64,000 nucleotides of DNA from Pleodorina starrii (GCA_030267565.1 BRXU01000015.1:681001-745000); one strand, 5' to 3'; positions 46,402-59,425 are shown, counted from the stretch's first letter. Numbers and translations are program-made. Notes: a model not told the origin generated them from the letters alone.

Positions 46402-49400
46402 GTCGGTTTGTCATCATGTCCTGGTTGGTTAGGATCAGGGTTTCAGGGTTGGATTAGGTTGGTTGCATGCGTGACACAATATACGACAGGACTCACACTT
46501 TACGTGTGGACTCGTCGTGCGCACCAGCGGACGGAGGACTGGATATTTCGGCTTAATAAACGATGCCCAAAGAGCTCACAAACACAACAGCACCAACAGC
46601 CCCAGGCATACATGCTTCTTTTATTTACCGTTACGCATTCGGTTGATGAAGTCTGATGCAGGCAGCCGTAGGACTCTTGGTGTGTGTAGGCCGCGCGTAA
46701 TGTATGTCTTGCTGTATGAATTGCTGTTGCAAACAGGTGGAGGTCAATCTGCTGACCAAGCGACCGTCAGCTTTAGGGCACAGCGGTCCTGAGGTCATGG
46801 CCTTCGGTATCAAGGTAAGTCAATTCATTCATTCATGTCCCAGCAGTGAATCCCAGAGCAGAATAATCATGGACCCCAAAGTCCAAACGTCCAAACCTCC
46901 TCCGGCTTAGCTACAGGGGGTGTACGTTCTCCTTTTGCGAAGGCCGGCATGACCGTACGCAGTTACGGGGCCAGAGTATTCTGGCCAATTTATATGCATA
47001 GTCCTTATCGGTGGTCTACCCACCATTATGCACTACCTGCTGCCGCTGCTGCCCGCTTTATATATACAGGTGGTGCTAACCCTGGTGCGCGTACTCGTCG
47101 GATACGCGCGCGTGGAGGCTGTGCTCTACCTAGGTCTGACACTGACGCTGGCGTGGCAGTACCTGAGATGGGTGAGCGTTTCATTCACGGCTTAGAGCAG
47201 TACTTACGTAACTGTACGTAACAAACAGGTACCATACGCAAGATGCCGCGACTCAATCCGAAGATGATTTAATACCCTCAGGCGGCTTATATAAATAATA
47301 CTGCATGTATGAGCGCAATCTTCCCGGCTTGCTACTCGAACGATGCATGCCCCATACATCACACAGGTATTTATCAGTTCTATAGACTTCCGGATTACCC
47401 CACATCCGCCACAGCATCAATCCTCGGTTTCGGTTTACGCTGATGACCAGCTGTGTGTGATTCATTGTTGGGGGTCGGTGTAGCTCCAGATAGCTAGAGG
47501 GTAAGAAGGCTAGCAATTAGCATGATCGCGAGCCTAACCGGGGGCCTACGCTTACATAGGTAGAGCACACCTATACCATACCAAATCCTAAGAAGTTCAC
47601 ACCGCCCTCGGCGACGAGGAAGCCTAACGTCATTCTATGTATAATTTTGAAGCCACGCACCTGGCCTGCATTCAATCATCCTCCCATGCACTACCCCCGC
47701 ATCGGTTGAGCGAGTGCTCCCAACGCTCCCAATGCGTCTGCGCAGAATCCACATCTGGTAAATTGGGTCAACTACCTCAAGGGCGGCGTGTCCGTGGCGA
47801 TGGTCTGGTGCTCCGTGGCGCTAATCCTGCTGGTGTTCCACCCCGGCGTAAAGCAGCAAGACATGACGAAATGGGCGGACTCCATGACGTTAACGCTGTT
47901 GTCGGGCCTGGTTCCGGCGTTCCTGCTGGGTGCGATCGCGTCCTGGCGCATGATAAGATACATGACCAACACGGCTTTGACCGCTCTGGCGTGAGTAGCT
48001 ATCTGCCTAGCTAGCTAGCTTGATATATGCCGTCCGCGCGCGGGTACACTGCTGTCACGTACATGGCATGACTCGTCGGGACGACATTGCCATACATGTG
48101 TGTGGGGGGGGGTGGGACGGAGGGTGGGGAGGTCGTCAGGATGGCGTGCGCATGCACGGGGGTAAGGTGGCCGGGCAGCCGGGCGTTCGATTTGCTGCCA
48201 CGCTTATTAATTAATACGCTGGCTGCTTCATTAGTTGCGGCCCACCAAGCGCGCGTGCCTATCTATATATGTGTTCATAGATGTTACCGCGCGTTTAAAT
48301 ATATAACCGGGCAACGTGATCATTAGGTGATATATGTGTCGATAGTTGGCCTTACACGCACTCAGGCATGCATTCATGCGTGCTCACCCATGGGTTTGTG
48401 CATGATGCCGCAGCACCGCCAAGCCGGACGCACCGCTCAAGGAGATCTGCCAGAACATCGACAGCCCACAAGATGTGGAGGTTGTCGCCAGGTGGGTGTG
48501 TCGATAATACTGTACGTGTGTCAGAATCGTTTGCCTAACGTGTGCATGCATGACTGATTTATATAATTGTTAAAAAAATACTTTCTTAAGCGGCACGTGC
48601 TCTGCAGTTGCTGCAGTGGGCCCCGGTCCCAAAAGCAACTGAAGTGCTCTAGTTTACGGATAGATGCCGTCTTCAGAATAATTATTGTGGCAGGCGACGA
48701 GTCGATCTTTGCGGCTGATCAGGGGCTGATACTTGTGTATGACTTGAAGGGGAACACCCTCACTAGCAAACATGTACATATATGGCTTCTGACGATTGAG
48801 TTTCCGTGATGACTCATGTGCCATGCAAACGTTCCGTCGCCCTGCTGATTTTTGCTCGCAAGGGCAGGTGCTGTCGGGTATGGGAAGACCGTTACAATCT
48901 GGACGCCACTGCTGTCAACAAGGCCCGACAAGTGATCCAGGTGGGCGTGTGCATCCCAGCAGTTGCCATTGCCCGCCGCCGTTCGACTTGCTGGGGAGTA
49001 CAGACGGAGTATGCTCCCGCCACGGACGCCGAGCTATAATTGCTGTACTTTGAGGGTCGTCAACAGTAAATCTACCCGTTTGCTTTAAAATCATAAAATT
49101 TTGTTGTCACGAGTTGCATAAATTCCATGGACTATGTCGCATCTTGGAGTTTGTTAGCTAGGCATAGATAAGGTCGAGCATTCCGCCCGTATCCATCCGC
49201 ACCCTATCCATCCGCACCCAGGCCGGTCTGGCGATGTTCCCCAACAGCGTCTACATGGTGCTCCTGCACGGCAACTTTATGATCGATGTGCTGGGGGTCA
49301 GCCAGAGCGGCAGCCGTAGGATTGAGGTACGTGCGTGATAGCACACAAGTGCGTACGTGAACTCAAAATGACATGTACGTGGAGATTGACCGGACCGGCT

Positions 49401-52400
49401 ATAGGTTTGCAGGTAGGAATTCATGAAGCGCAAAGAGGTTGCACGCATGTATCTTGCATGCGCGCGTTGGATGCTGATGCTGTAACATTTAATAGTTCCA
49501 GTTTACCAACATCGCTGCGATTTGCCAATGCGAATGCAGGACGCTCGCAAGCTGGACCCCAACCTCATGTGCCGCTTCATGATGTTTGTCCGACATCAAC
49601 AGGCCTCGGTAGGCATCTTTGGCCGCCGGCTTTAGCTAGCAGTTAGCGGGGCCCTTTATCTTGCGCGACCCGCTTCTACCTGCTGGGTCATCCAAACCAT
49701 ACCTGCTGCTTTATTTCTCAATGATTTTAGACGAAGTCAGCACAAGAGAATTGCAGAATGAAACTGCTTGCCTTCATGCTGTCAATCGCAATCAGCAATC
49801 AATGTAGGGGATGCGTGCGTGCCGCGAGGTAGCTAGATAGCTAGGGTGTGTGCGTGGCCCTTGCATACCGGCGGCCTTTGCAGCCTTTTCAGCCTTTTCA
49901 GCCTTTGCAGCCTTTGGCACTTGCTACTACAACAATAAAAGAAACACCGCTGATAGCTGTAACCCACTGTAATATCTCCCATTTTTCCCAGCTGCTGTAC
50001 CTAACTGCGATAATCTCTCCCATCGATTTTCCCGTCTTGCAATTTTAACAGCAACTCGCTGCAGGCAAACAGACGAACGGAGGCGCGAACATGGATCTAC
50101 TTGCGTAAGTTCTATCAGTACGTATCTGATATGTATGGCATATTAATTATTATCTATCTAGGCCATACATCACGCACCGCACCGAGCGAGCGACCTGTGC
50201 TACACATCCCGGTTTGCGTTCGCTTGTATCTGCCCCGCAATTATTTGAGGTTTGGGAACGTGCACTTCTTAAACTTGCACATTGGATGTTGCGTGTGCTT
50301 ATTACGCACATAGAGCATCGCTTGCGCGATGTGGCTGGAAACGCACGCTTCGCTCTTGTCTGTTGCACATAATGATAATATTATTCCCAGCAGCTGTAAG
50401 CCGGGGATGTGCCATCCGCTGTTACGCCTATGCTGTTTACACCATACACGCACGTGCGTACGTACGCAGGTACGTCGAGTACCAGCGCAAACATCGAATG
50501 GTGGTCCGACTGCACCGAGAAGCGCTGCAAGCGATCTGCAGTTTCTGGTAAGCATCAAGCAACGGGCGACACCGTTCAGCGGCCTTACACGAGCCGGCAG
50601 TAGGACCGAGCGGCCACCGGTGCCATGCACACCAGACATCGATGATGACCATATCGGGGGCGAAGCCCAACGTTGGAACTTGACCTGCACTTGGTTCCCA
50701 GGACCCACCGACGCAAGAGCGCGGAACCAAACCATTACTCTCCCTTGTTGCCGATCGATGATTGGCACTAGCTACTAATTTTCATGCTAGAGAAAAATAA
50801 TGCACCGCCACCAAGCAAATATCACGCTTTCATCATTCGCCGCATACGTATGCAGCCAAGCGACTAGGATGTCAGCGCAATCTCTAGAAGCAAGTTAGAT
50901 GCGGTCATGTACATACCGGCGGATATTGTATGATCGTAACACGGTACGTCTAGATGGCATTGCTTGCCCATGTATAGAAACGCTTTCCCCGCCATCGTGT
51001 AACAAGTAACAGTTTTTGGTATGTACAATTTGTTCTAATCGTACGGCCGGCGTCTGCCCCGAACAACGATTGGTTTGAGCAGGAAAGCCCTGGACGCCTC
51101 GACCGTGTCCTTCTCAACCCTGTCAAAGGGACTGGTGAAGATTGAGAGTTCAATCGCCCAGGTAAGAGGACTGGCAGGCATAATATCGAAGATAAACGAC
51201 AAGAATCGAATAGCTGTCTACATAGAACAAACTGCTGAACATAGGCGGAGATCTGCCTCCAACTAACCCCTTCATCGCCTGTTCCTTAATTAATCCGGAT
51301 CTGGAGAACGAACTCCGGCAGGCTCAAACCGCATACCGAGTCGTGCTGGAAAGCTACGGCAACAACCCTAAGTTGGTACGGCTGTACGGTAAATTCTTAC
51401 AGACCATCAAGAACGACCCCTGGCGTGCGGTAAGCGCTTGCCGATACATACGCATGATGCATGATTGCCACACATACTTTACGTATGCAACTCGACAGCC
51501 CAGCCAGCAGCCCCGCCGGCCGGCCCGTTCATGTATGCGTGGTGTCAGATTTCGTTACTGCCGCCTAGCATCCAATGAACCGCAGGGCTGGCTAGGTATA
51601 CAGAAACCTCAACAATGAAGTGTGTAGAAGCAAATAAATGGCTTTTAAAGTTATGCTTGCCGGGAACGAGGAAAAGGAAGACGTCTGCAGCTGCCTATGT
51701 GCATATATACATTACTTTTTCTATTGGCTTCGTTGTTCGATGCAAGGGCCTATCGCTATCTAGGAGAGTCACTCTCGCTCGATGTATCGCTGTATGTTGG
51801 GGTCCTCTCGATTGACCGGTTTCCCATCAAGAACCCCACTGCACTCCCGCACAACGGCGCACCTGCAATAAAACGGAATATCATTGTGGGCCCACAGTCT
51901 GAGTACTTTGCGGAGGCCGACCGGCTGGAGGAAATCCAAAATGGCAACTCGTCCAGCGGCCCACACTTGCCCGACGGTAGGCAAGCTAGCGAGCGGCGCC
52001 TGGAGAGGCACTATGAATAATTGTGAAGGGCAGTTCGCTTACGTAATTCGCTTACGTTATGGCCCCGTGTTGTTTATAAGGAATGTTGGCGGTCTTCATA
52101 TCAGCTTTCGTTCGGCCCACTCGCGCTCCGCCCTCCAGGCACCCCACTGGACAGGATGGATGAGATGGCAACTGCCGTACTGGTGATCAATGCGATTGGA
52201 GAGGTGCAGGTGGTAAGTTGAGCTTTGCTTGCCTTCCTTGAAACAGCGTCTTACGCGCGCACGCCGGGGGGAAGCAAGGTACGGTACCTGGCCATCCATC
52301 GATCCCGTTCACAAGCGACCGGAATGAAGCATACCCTGTACTACGGCGTTTTGTAGGAAGGATAGTAGCCTGTCCTTGCTTGCATGTGACTCCTGTAATT

Positions 52401-54289
52401 TGCGACGATGTGCGTGTGGCCTTTCATTCTGCATCACATGTGTCGGTTTGAACGAACCACAGGCTAATAAGCACGCCCACGTCCTGTTCGGGTACAAGCG
52501 AGGTGCGTGCGTGTATGTTTCCGTACATGTTGCGCACGTGAGAAGGTCAGAATCAAGTATCGAGTGGGGGCGTATGCATGAAAACGCTCGTAGGCATTCA
52601 CACGTATTGGTACACTTACCTTCGTGAACAACCTAGTGGCTGCCATAAGGGAACAAGGACGTTTGTTATCTTCGGGGAGAACATGCCGTAGAAGGATTTA
52701 CCCATCCTACGCGGCCGCAGTTGTAAGATCACGGGGACATCCGGTCTCGTGTTGACGGAGGGGCATTTATTACGCACGCATTCCGGTGGTTGATATGTGC
52801 CAGCCAGTCCCTTCCCCCGCCCGCCTTTGATGGTTTGCCCTCACTGGGCTTGCGGACAGTTTGCATCATTCCCTCGTGGACTGCCCTATGCGCATGCAGG
52901 GCTGTTTGCTGTCATTGAGCGTATGCGCGTGCGTGTTGGCGCTGCTGCTGCCCGGAGCAAATGACTACTGCTGTATGTGAGCCCCTAGCGCTTGTCTGGT
53001 GCACCCATGCATGCACACACGCACTCACCGCCGACTCACGCACGCACACACGCATGTAAATGTAGGCACCTTGGAGGGCAAGCCGCTTGCTTCCCTGCTG
53101 GCGCCTCACTTTGCCCGCTGGCTGTCCGAGCACCTGGCAACGCTGGTCAGCACCGCGGCGCTGGCGCACGCCACCATTCGTGACGACAACCACGGCGACA
53201 TCAACGATGAGGTGGTTGTGGGCATGCACTACGACCGACTGGCCTTCCCCGTCAAGATGTCCATGCGCAAGGCTTCAGGTGCGTGGGTGGAGCCGCCCCG
53301 TTGCTCGATTCTGACGGGAGGACGTATGTATGCATGTAGAAGCCGGTGCGTGCTGCAGCTGCACCGCCATCGGCCGCCCAACACCCGGGATGCGTGTGAG
53401 TGCATGGTACAGGCTGCTGGTTGCTACGGTTTGAGTCCCTTCCTTCGGCTGTTTTACGGTTATGTCTTCATTCATCATAGCTACGTCGTGTACCTTGCAT
53501 TATTGCGTCATGTGCGCTGCTTGCTAATAACCAGTGATGGGTATCTGCATGCGGCCCCCTGCGCATATAGGTGTTGGTGAGGACTCCACGTTCATCACGA
53601 TGATGGAGGCGGTGCCGCCGGTGCGGGGTGTGGCCAGCCTGTGGGTGGCCATGACCGGTACCATTGTGGCGTGCGACCCGCAGTTCGTCATGGCATTCGG
53701 GTGAGGGCATACATCGCCTGTCATATCGGCGGTATACCTGATTTCTCGGTGGCAAAACAATAAATAATAAGCTGTTTAATGGGGCACGAGCGGATCTGCT
53801 GCTGGATGGGTCCAGAGTGTGGCGTAAGAAAATGAAATAAAACGAAATTAGTAATTTATTTTATGACTATTTTAATATTTCGTAACATTCAATATTCATG
53901 TATTATTTCTTATAACTTAACAAAAACAATTATATAATGAGCGAGTTGTGGCATAACACAATGAGCTAGAAGGCAGCAGCCAACCAGGGCCAACCGCTAG
54001 GAAAGCTCATCCGCCCTCACGCGCCCTCGCTAGACCGTTCAATCTCGCTCGGAGAGCATCTACACCAATATCAATTATAAAAAACGGCATAATTTATGCT
54101 TCATCAAGCCTCCATAGAACTCACGGGATGACGGCTAACTGAACATCGCAGGTGGAAGTCACAAGAAATCAACGGCGCGAACCTCATGACCGTGGTTTCG
54201 GTCCAGGACCTGAGGAGGCAGCTGACAGGGGAAGATCCCGAGACGGGTTCCATCGGTCGGGCCGAAAGCCCCAGTGAGGTACTCAAGGG
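43179..54289 (+). CDS. Gene B: paralogue of gene A, 5' part of a split gene
   Basis: 25 exons, 2324 coding nt (774 codons plus 2 nt), no internal stop, phase kept at every junction. Domains: N-terminal membrane helices, TPR-like region, first PAS module and the first half of the second. From exon 46737 on, most exons equal those of gene A in length. The last exon (54152-54289) ends GG at a GTAAGC donor. The next exon in phase, equivalent to gene A 10729-10853, is found only on the minus strand at 61499. Without inversion of 55781-61657 the transcript would read into repeat copy 3. Whether a shorter protein is made is unknown. Introns share no visible similarity with gene A, so the duplication is old. 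Confidence 0.8.
46737..47990 (+). CDS. Gene B exons 9-11: further membrane helices
   Basis: Exons 46737-46814, 47070-47171 and 47746-47990, matching gene A exons 1-3 in length and phase. Hydrophobic stretches are AVLYLGLTLTLAWQYL, VSVAMVWCSVALILLVF and LLSGLVPAFLLGAIASW. Conserved residues shared with gene A include LGHSGP, VNWVNYL and MIRYMTN. Confidence 0.85.
48414..51976 (+). CDS. Gene B exons 12-20: TPR-like (TmcB/TmcC) region
   Basis: Exons 48414-48491, 48868-48940, 49222-49326, 49540-49608, 50052-50104, 50470-50547, 51083-51161, 51322-51429 and 51898-51976. Key motifs FPNSVYMVLLHGNFMIDVLG and SYGNNPKLVRLYGKFLQ are nearly identical to gene A. The first two exons (78 + 73 nt) correspond to the single 151-nt exon of gene A. 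A 9-bp GCCTTTTCA tandem array lies in the intron at about 49866-49912. Confidence 0.85.
52139..54289 (+). CDS. Gene B exons 21-25: first PAS module and start of the second
   Basis: Exons 52139-52212, 52463-52502, 53066-53278, 53571-53700 and 54152-54289. PAS signatures: MATAVLVINAIGEVQ, HAHVLFGYKRG, GKPLASLLAPHFARW and VVVGMHYDRLAFPVKM. The next module opens with SLWVAMTGTIVACDPQ and WKSQEINGANLMTVVS. The gene breaks inside this second module. The intron 53701-54151 is strikingly AT-rich (53820-53940). Confidence 0.8.
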
Positions 54290-54566
54290 GTAAGCGGCAC
54301 GTGACTACTGTCATTTGTTAATTTGGTTTCCTTGCCAATATGCGGTTTGCGCCGCCAGAGGAGGCAGCCCAGTTCAATTTGGTCCACCTTGAAACCTTTG
54401 TCTAGTTGCAGCTTCCCCAGCATAGGACGACGCGGTTGACGGGGTGTATATCGGGGGTCTGTTAACATGAGTGGGGCATCTTGCTTTGCCGTACCGCAGC
54501 AAATAAACTCGTTGTGTCATTTGAGGCGAGGAAGGGCAGTTGAGGCCAGGTAGAAAACCCAGGTAG

Positions 54567-55780
54567 ACAAGGGGTTGGTGTCGGCTTCCTTGAAGCCGGA
54601 AAAAGGGCGGGGCCCCACTAAATCCGTACGGGTTAAGTTGAGTGCTAGGGCGGCGAGGGCGTGAAATGTGAGAGTGTCGACATTCCTGCTGATAGACAGC
54701 CAGAGCTTTTTCCCGAAATGCCTGCTAGCCGAGTCGTTATCAAGGCCTGCCGGCGCCGCGCGAAGCGCGTCATCCCGTCGGGTGCATGAGCGCATGTGCG
54801 CATCGACCGAAATACGGCATTTCCAAAGCGAGCGGCGAGGGCGTCAACTGTGAGAGTGTCGCATCGACATTCCTGCTGATAGGCAGCCAGAGCTTTATAT
54901 CTGAAATGCCTTCGGCTTCAGCAATCCGACCCATGTTTAGCATCGCGCGCCGTCTCGGCACTGTGCAACTCTTCCGGCCAGCGCATTGGCTGAAGTTACT
55001 TGACAGTAGACATGGAGTGTATCATTTACACATCACGCAGGCTGACTTGCCAATAGAAGGACAGCGGAACTGTTTGCGAGGGTAGCGACGACGTGCAGTT
55101 GCCGACGAGAGTGCACAGGCTTCGCTACTGAGGTATTCGCCGTAGAGGAGGCTTGACTGCTATAACATTAGGACAGGGAATGTAGAAGTCCATCCCCTAG
55201 GTTGCCGACTGGACTTGTTGGGCGGCCCGCAGAAGACCGCTGCATAGGGCTGCATCGTGCGTGCATCGGCGGCTTGGCGTCCAACAACCAGCAGTTTGCC
55301 CCTCATGGTTTGCTCCTTGCAACCTTTGTAATAGCAATATGCGTCAAGACGATCGGACCGGCTAGCAGAGCTGCTGTGGTGTGGTCGCGGGAAGAATGTT
55401 CGCAATGCAAACATAGTTTGTTTCCGAAACGAAGATTCATTTCACGCCGTCATGTCAGAATTCCACCTTAAGGAACGATGACTCTTCTGGAATTAATTAT
55501 AGGCCGAGAGGTGATGGTTTGACCTCGGCCTCGGTCCATGGAGACTGCCAAACTGGTTTGTACTCATGCGATGTTGGGTTCCAATAATAAATTTACCGTG
55601 CAATAAAGAATGTAATCTTTTACTTATGGAGTCTTTCCGTTGGCCGAAAGTCTACACTTGTCCAATTACTTCCCAGAACCCAGAACCCAGAACCCAGAAC
55701 CCAGAACCCAGACACGGACATGGGCAATCCTACAGGGCGGGGCCCCCCTGGGCGCTTCGCGCTGGGGCCCCGCCCAAAAA
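54567..55780 (+). mobile_element. 1.2-kb repeat family, copy 3 (left inversion boundary)
   Basis: Complete copy on the plus strand, left end ACAAGGGGTTGGTG, right end hairpin with A-tail. It contains a CCCAGAA minisatellite of about six units (55674-55710) that copy 4 shares in the same number. Flanks are CCCAGGTAG and GGGGCTGAATGG, with no target duplication. It lies 277 nt after the last plus-strand exon of gene B, where the intron should continue. Confidence 0.85.
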
Positions 55781-56830
55781 AAGGGGCTGAATGGGCCGTC
55801 AAGTAGCGCGGGGGCTGGGCCCTTGCTTGGGTGGTGCAGGGGCGGGGCCATCAGGTGGCGCGGGGGCTGGGCTGTCGTCGTGTAACACCGACAGGCGCAG
55901 GGCCGTCGGGTGGCGCGGGGGTGGGGCCGTCATGTAACGCAGGGGCGGGGCTGCCGGGTGGCGCGGGGGCGGAGCATGGGCGGGGCATGGGCCGTCGGGT
56001 GGTGTGGGGGCGGGTGGCGCGGGTGTGGGGCATATGGTTGCCTGCCCGGATGAGCCGTTTTAGTCACTTGTGAGCATCTGGGAGAGGTGAACTGCACTCG
56101 TCTCGTGTGCTTCGGCTATATTCCTCATGTATAATCGGGACCGTGTTGACACAGCCCGTGTCGATCCCGTGTCAAACACGAGCCGTGTTGAAACAGCCCG
56201 TGTCGCCCCGTGTCAAACACAAGCCGTGTTGAAACGGTGTCAAGTTTTCCCTCATTTATTACACGGGGTTGCCATTTATACACGGCCCTCAAGATTACAG
56301 ACGATAAGAAAGGACCTACGCCCTCTACTCCACACCCTAGGCACGGGCAGCAAGGAAGCCCGAGCCTGCTGCAACGACCTCCACGACCATGCAGTTAGAA
56401 CACTTAACACTATTGTTATAACCCGCAGGCAAATGGAACGTAACCCCCACGCGGAACCGCAACCGGCAGGCACATAACCAACGACAAACCAGTCTGAAGT
56501 TCCTTGCGGTGGTGGGGGGGGACTGGGACCGGGGAAACCCGTCACCCCACCCCCTCTGCTCCCATAACCCACGCCTCGGCTACCGGCCGGGCGTATCATT
56601 ATTATTATTATTATCTCCGTGTCCATGGTGGTAATACCAGGCTCCGACGACTTCCGCCTTGCAGCAACTGGCCGCTTGCCCCCGACTGCCTTGACCATGC
56701 CCGAAAGCTTGTCGCGACCTGCGGAGACAGATGTGACAGACGACATTCTAGTTGCGCATTCAAATATATGTTCAAATAAATGTTCAGGTAGGGGACATCA
56801 TGCAGTTTTCTGCAGTGTAGGCACTGGTAG
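55781..56830. repeat. Tandem repeats and a dispersed repeat next to copy 3
   Basis: Three blocks. At 55785-56045 there is a GC-rich array of GGCCGTCGGGTGGCGCGGGGGC-like units. At 56142-56240 there is an array of about 45-50 bases containing GCCGTGTTGAAAC and CCCGTGTCAAACAC. At 56500-56612 lies the longer copy of the (ATT)n-tailed repeat also found at 25142-25222. No exon equivalent to gene A 15512 onward was found here on the minus strand. Confidence 0.65.
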
Positions 56831-58189
56831 TTTACCTGGTTGCTGGTCTTCCGCTGACGAGCTCTTTTTTGTATGGGATGGCACAGCATGGTATGTCTTG
56901 CCCACAACAGGAGGCGACGGTGCGTCGATTAAGAGCACTTCATCCTCCTCGGCAAACGCCTTTGCAAGGAATGGCTGCGGTAGCTCCGCCAGCGGCTTCA
57001 AATCCTCCGACAGCTCCGACACATCCTCCGTGAAAGTATCGGTCTTGGTCGGTGTTGGAAGCTACAACCTCATCAGGCGCGACAGGAAGCAAGGAAGATC
57101 GGGTTGGACTGCTGGTAATGGCCGCAGTGTTGGTCCGTCTCATGGTATTGGTTAGATTAGAGGGTGCAGAAATAACCGCCGCCGGCGGGGTGGCCTGGGC
57201 CGAGCCATGTTTGACACCATTTGTGGTGGTCAAAGCTGCTGCCACAGGCGCCAAGACTGTTCTTTTCTCCGGTGGCTGTAAACTGGATGTAGTCGACAAT
57301 AGCTGAGCAGCGGTGTCAGCTGCTGGTGCTGTGGCATGACCTGCTCCTGTCGGAGCTAGTCCGACGGGGAGCATGGGAGCCTGATGGACCTTCAAGAAAA
57401 CATGAAGCGTCTGACCGGGGCCCGGCTTGCCGATAACTTGGACATCCAAGCTGTTGGTTAGGCCATCGGAATGCATGGCTTGTAACACGTGCGTGGGTCC
57501 AAGCTGCGGGAAGCATATACAAGGAAATAAGAGCGCCCATCCATCAGCATGCATAGCGCTCCCATCGGTATGCAGTCATAATACCAGCGCAAATGATTGA
57601 GCTAAGCAACCATCACCAGCAGCCAGTGAAGCCAGTGGCTAAAACTTGAATAAGAATATATCAAAGGCTCGCCCAGCAGCTCGCTGTGCAAGCACATGCA
57701 GCACAGTCCTGCTGCTGGACGGATTGCAGCCACGCACGCACTTATGCAACTAGATGACTGGTCTTGCAGACGCACCTTGACCGTCGAATCTGCCGAGCTT
57801 GACTTGAGGCTACTTTTTTTGATGGCATTATGGGATAGGAGCTCTCCTGGTTTACCGCGGCCCTGCGGCATCGTCACCAGGTCAGCCAGCTGCATTCCAA
57901 CCAGTGTGGGGCCGGCCACGCCGAACAACAGACCCGCTGGTCGTGTGCGCTCCTCCAAAACCGAGCGCACACGGCCGACGCTGTCAACCTCCAGCAACCC
58001 GGAGGCGTTCAGGGTTGGCCACAGCTCCACGGATATCCGATCCGGGCTTGGATCGTCGTTTCCAAGACGCATCTCCACTTGCATCTGTGGCAGCAAGCAA
58101 CATAACACACGCCTGTTAAGAGGAACAGAATGTATGCGTGTTCACGTGAAATGATAAGGACTCACGTGCGTCATATCCGGCGCGCGCGT

Positions 58190-58510
58190 GGTGGCATGGC
58201 GAAGGCGTGCGCATGGCGAAGGCGTGCGCATGGTGAAGGCGCGCATGGCGAAGGCGAAGGCATGGCGAAGGCGTGGCATGGCGAAGGCGCGCATGGCGTG
58301 GCATGGCGCATGGCGCAAGGCGTGGCATGGCGAAGGCGTGGCATGGCGAAGGCGTGGCATGGCGAAGGCGCGCATGGCGAAGGCGTGCATGGCGAAGGTG
58401 CGTATGGCGAAGGCGTGCGCATGGCGAAGGCGTGCGCATGGCGAAGGCGAAGGCATGGCGAAGGCGTGGCATGGCGAAGGCGCGCGCGTGGCATGGCGAA
58501 GGCAGAACGT
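58190..58510 (-). repeat. Minisatellite of GGCATGGCGAAGGCG units in an intron
   Basis: About 320 bases of 12-18-bp units (ATGGCGAAGGCGTGC and variants), open in several frames on both strands. It lies in the intron between exons 58777-58648 and 58084-57776. The same intron in gene A (13471-13761) has no such array. The repeated MAKAWRRRG-type peptides are a by-product of the repeat. Confidence 0.9.
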
Positions 58511-59324
58511 CTCACGATGGCGTAAATTCAGCGAAACCCGCGGACACGTGTGCGCCCGTGCGTGTGCGGTGCATTGCTTGTGAGTGCGTGCGTGAGACGT
58601 ACGCTACAGTGCACGTTGACGGAGTCACCGTGGACGAACGAACTCACCTGCAGTATTGCGGGCCTGGTGGTGGCCGTCCTAGCGATTGCGACAAGCTCCG
58701 GTAGTCCGGCGGAGGGGCCCAGTTTGGAGGCTGGCAACACGTCCATCCGCCAGCTATGTCCAGGCGCCGTCACCTCCCTGAGCGTGTATATATGTGTCCG
58801 GGATATGCAACATGTGCATACATGGCAGCGGTTGCCAAGTATTCAAAAATTAAACGCTTATGTAGGTATGTGTGAGGTGAGGTTAGATGAAGTGGATGGG
58901 GCGAGGTGAGGATAATGTTTGTGGCTTCGGGGTTGGGCATTACCCCGTCTATCTGCTGCCTGCCTCACTGGCCGTAAACTTATCGTGCGGGATTGGCAAA
59001 TGTTTCGAGGTGGTATGTAGCGATGCGGCGGCTCGGCCCCGCCCCAGGCCCCCTCGAATCCGTAGCTACTTCGTTGGCTTGGCTTGGTTTGTAGGGATGT
59101 CCCAATCCTCCTAATAACGAGCCTATAACAATACAGCAGATCACAACCAGAGTTAGCTGATGCCCGTCCACGCGTCATTGGCGCTTCGTTGGTGGCACGG
59201 CGGGGCCGTACTGGTGAGAGCGAAGTGCAAGTCGCGGTGAGCGCGACGGAAAGAGTAATTTCGCAAGTTTATATAGTAAGTACTGACAGGTTTCCGCTGA
59301 GTCGTCTGCCTGTTACACCGCCCC

Positions 59325-59425
59325 GCGGCAGATAGCGCAGTCGGTAACCAGCAGGCTCGCCTCCTCCCACGGAAGCAAGCACACTTGTCTGCTCGCAGGT
59401 ACTCGAGTCCATTCCCGTCTTCAAG
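59325..59425 (+). repeat. tRNA-like sequence, possible SINE head
   Basis: A perfect box-A consensus (TAGCGCAGTCGG) near 59334 and a box-B-like GTACTCGAGTCC near 59397. The boxes are about 60 bases apart, longer than in a normal tRNA without a variable arm, and no clean acceptor stem closes the structure. Could be a SINE head or chance. Confidence 0.3.

Noticed and set aside
46430..46480. GGGTTTCAGGGTTGGATTAGG, resembling plant/algal telomere repeats
   Set aside because: Not a run of TTTAGGG or TTTTAGGG; only loosely G-rich and inside a gene B intron.
58130..58704. Open frames rich in Met-Ala-Lys-Ala
   Set aside because: Produced by the minisatellite, open in several frames on both strands.
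59325..59425. Possible functional tRNA gene
   Set aside because: Box A is good, but the distance to box B is too long, no acceptor stem closes the structure and no clear anticodon arm was found. Kept only as a low-confidence tRNA-like repeat.
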